DNA of 7,880 nt, taken from contig JAKLHH010000318.1 of NCBI GenBank assembly GCA_022710245.1, positions 1 through 7,880 of the forward strand, written 5' to 3'. This DNA comes from Myxococcota bacterium (GTDB taxonomy: Bacteria > Myxococcota > Polyangia > GCA-2747355 > JAKLHH01). Below, piece by piece: positions 6,054-7,880 of this stretch. The position numbers and the translations under genes are program-made. Every line of letters starts with the position of its first letter. Within the stretch, counting starts at the first letter, position 1. The notes beneath the pieces are model-generated. The model did not search any database and had not been told where the DNA came from. It saw only the letters and a list, made by a program, of their open reading frames with translations.

Positions 6054-7151
6054 ATGCGAGCCCTCCCCGCCCTCGCGTTCGCCGCGCTCCTCGCCTGCGG
6101 CTGCCCGCGCCGCCCGCCGCAGGCGCCGCCGCCGTCGACCACCCCGGCGCCTGGCCTCCTCAAGGGCGCGCTCCACGCGCACACGAGCTTCAGCGGCGAC
6201 AGCGCGACGCCTCCCGAGGCGGTGGCGCGCTGGTACGCGGCCCGCGGCTATGACTTCGTGGTCCTCACCGACCACAACCGCATCGGCCCGCTGCCCCGGC
6301 AGCCGCCGCTGCTGGTGATCCCCGGCGTCGAGCTCACCCAGAACTTCGAGCGCTGCGAGCCCGCCGACGCGAGGGACGAGGGGGAGCGGCCCGCGCGCGA
6401 GGCGAGCGCCGCGCCTCGAGAGTCGCGGCCCTGTCTGCTGCACCTGAACGCGCTCTTCGTGCGCGAGGCGGAGGTGCCGCCGCCGGCGCCGCTCCCGACC
6501 GACCCGCCCCGGCGCCTGGACGTCTACGCGCGCGCCCTCGCCCTCAACCAGGCGCTCGGCGGCCTCGCGCAGCTCAACCACCCGAACTTCAACTTCGCGG
6601 CGGGCCCGGGGCTGATCGCCCTGCTCGCCCGGCGCGGCGTGCGGCTGATCGAGATCGCCAACGAGGCGCAGGACTCGCAGAACGCCGGCGACGCGGAGCA
6701 CCCGTCGACGGTGGCGCTGTGGGACGCGGCGCTGACGCGGGGCGCCCGGCTCTTCGGCGTGGCCAGCGACGACGCCCACCACTACGACGACGCGGCTGCG
6801 ACGGCGGCCCGCGGCGAGGCGGTCTTCCCGGGCGACCGCGGCTGGGTGATGGTGCGGGCGCCGCGGGAGGCCGGCGCCATCCGGCGGGCGCTCGAGCGCG
6901 GCGACTTCTACGCCACGACCGGCGTGCGCCTCGCGCGCCTCGAGGCGAGCGGGGGCGCGCTCAGCCTCGAGCTCGAGCCCGGCGCTGCCCCGCACCGCTT
7001 CCGCTTCGTCGGCCTGGGCGGCCAGGAGCTGGCGCAGAGCACCGGCGTCGCCGCGCGCTTCGAGCTGCAGCGCGCCCGCGGCGGCTACGTGCGCGCCGAG
7101 GTGACAGCTCCGGGTGGTGCCAGGGCCTGGACGCAGCCGGTCTGGCCGTGA
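6054..7151 (+). CDS. PHP-domain metallohydrolase lipoprotein (CehA/McbA-like)
   Basis: This 365-residue protein looks like an exported lipoprotein with a PHP (polymerase and histidinol phosphatase) metal-dependent hydrolase domain. A short hydrophobic signal (residues 4-14) leads to a lipobox LLAC with Cys15 as the likely lipid anchor (C17 is an alternative), then a Pro-rich linker to about residue 34. PHP motifs follow in order: HAHTSFSGD (41-49), LTDHN (71-75), PGVELT (90-95), H130, LNHPNF (174-179) and SDDAHHY (238-244); these Asp, His and Glu residues are the expected metal ligands. GDFYATTG (283-290), common near the end of CehA/McbA-type proteins, precedes a C-terminal stretch that looks beta-rich. 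A charged low-complexity insertion lies at about 101-127. Family members include phosphoesterases and amide or ester hydrolases, so the substrate cannot be named. The start is chosen because it gives the lipoprotein signal; ATG 6043 is in another frame. The gene diverges from the GlpX-like gene and converges on pgm. Domain call is sure, substrate unknown. Confidence 0.9.
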   Translation: MRALPALAFAALLACGCPRRPPQAPPPSTTPAPGLLKGALHAHTSFSGDSATPPEAVARWYAARGYDFVVLTDHNRIGPLPRQPPLLVIPGVELTQNFERCEPADARDEGERPAREASAAPRESRPCLLHLNALFVREAEVPPPAPLPTDPPRRLDVYARALALNQALGGLAQLNHPNFNFAAGPGLIALLARRGVRLIEIANEAQDSQNAGDAEHPSTVALWDAALTRGARLFGVASDDAHHYDDAAATAARGEAVFPGDRGWVMVRAPREAGAIRRALERGDFYATTGVRLARLEASGGALSLELEPGAAPHRFRFVGLGGQELAQSTGVAARFELQRARGGYVRAEVTAPGGARAWTQPVWP

Positions 7152-7184
7152 CGATCAGCGCTCGGTCGCAGCAGCTCGGTCCGA

Positions 7185-7203
7185 CGGCGCCCGCGCGGCG
7201 CCG
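7185..7203. terminator. GC hairpin between convergent PHP and pgm genes
   Basis: CGGCGCC (7185-7191) and GGCGCCG (7197-7203) form a perfect 7-bp stem with a 5-base loop in the 70-bp gap between the two convergent stop codons. The position fits a two-way terminator, but no T run follows on either strand, so factor-dependent ending or mere transcript protection is equally possible. A direct repeat CTCGGTC (7161-7167 and 7175-7181) lies beside it. Confidence 0.35.
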
Positions 7204-7221
7204 ACGCGCTCCCTGACCGGC

Positions 7222-7880
<659 letters not shown>

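Noticed and set aside
6043..6318. ATG at 6043 as an alternative start next to the PHP gene
   Set aside because: It is in another frame and gives an Arg/Pro-rich product; the 6054 frame gives a lipoprotein signal and complete PHP motifs.
5937..6995. N-terminal extension of the GlpX-like frame up to 6995 on the minus strand
   Set aside because: It runs opposite the well-supported PHP gene, is Arg-rich without family similarity, and a strong ribosome binding site sits before the ATG at 5936.

Overview
The window is very GC-rich (about 70% by eye) protein-coding DNA with short intergenic gaps. It suggests a myxobacterium-like organism (Myxococcota, the former Deltaproteobacteria). The reasons are the base composition, a eukaryotic-type kinase protein with an N-terminal zinc ribbon and a C-terminal formylglycine-generating-enzyme (FGE/SUMF1) fold, and a PHP-domain lipoprotein next to ordinary housekeeping genes. 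This placement is an inference; there is no rRNA or other taxonomic marker here.

Layout. Positions 1-1218, minus strand: purB (adenylosuccinate lyase), complete at its N-terminus, with the C-terminal end beyond the left edge. Positions 1219-1319: a gap with a tandem 9-bp repeat and a small inverted repeat. Positions 1320-4052, minus: a 910-residue membrane protein made of zinc ribbon, kinase fold, disordered linker, one transmembrane helix, Lys/Pro/Glu repeats and a small Cys-rich FGE-like domain. Positions 4053-4268: a gap with a good sigma70-like promoter for the kinase gene and a tandem 8-bp repeat. Positions 4269-5936, minus: a 555-residue divergent relative of class II fructose-1,6-bisphosphatase (GlpX). 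Positions 5937-6053: a divergent promoter region. Positions 6054-7151, plus: a PHP-domain metallohydrolase lipoprotein. Positions 7152-7221: a convergent gap with a GC hairpin. Positions 7222-7880, minus: the C-terminal 218 residues of phosphoglucomutase (pgm), whose start lies beyond the right edge.

How the genes may work together. GlpX-like, kinase-like and purB genes all read leftward with gaps of 216 and 101 bp. They could be partly co-transcribed, but the kinase gene appears to have its own promoter. PurB acts in purine synthesis and Pgm in glucose-1-phosphate/glucose-6-phosphate interconversion; the GlpX-like protein probably acts on a phosphorylated sugar or related compound. No single pathway ties all five genes together, and no mobile element, CRISPR array, tRNA or rRNA is visible.

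The most interesting items are two. The kinase-fold protein has HGG in place of the catalytic HRD, so it is probably a pseudokinase that links a cytoplasmic zinc ribbon to an extracytoplasmic FGE-like domain. The GlpX-like protein is much enlarged and its GEGE metal motif is altered. A possible leaderless promoter for the PHP gene is also notable.
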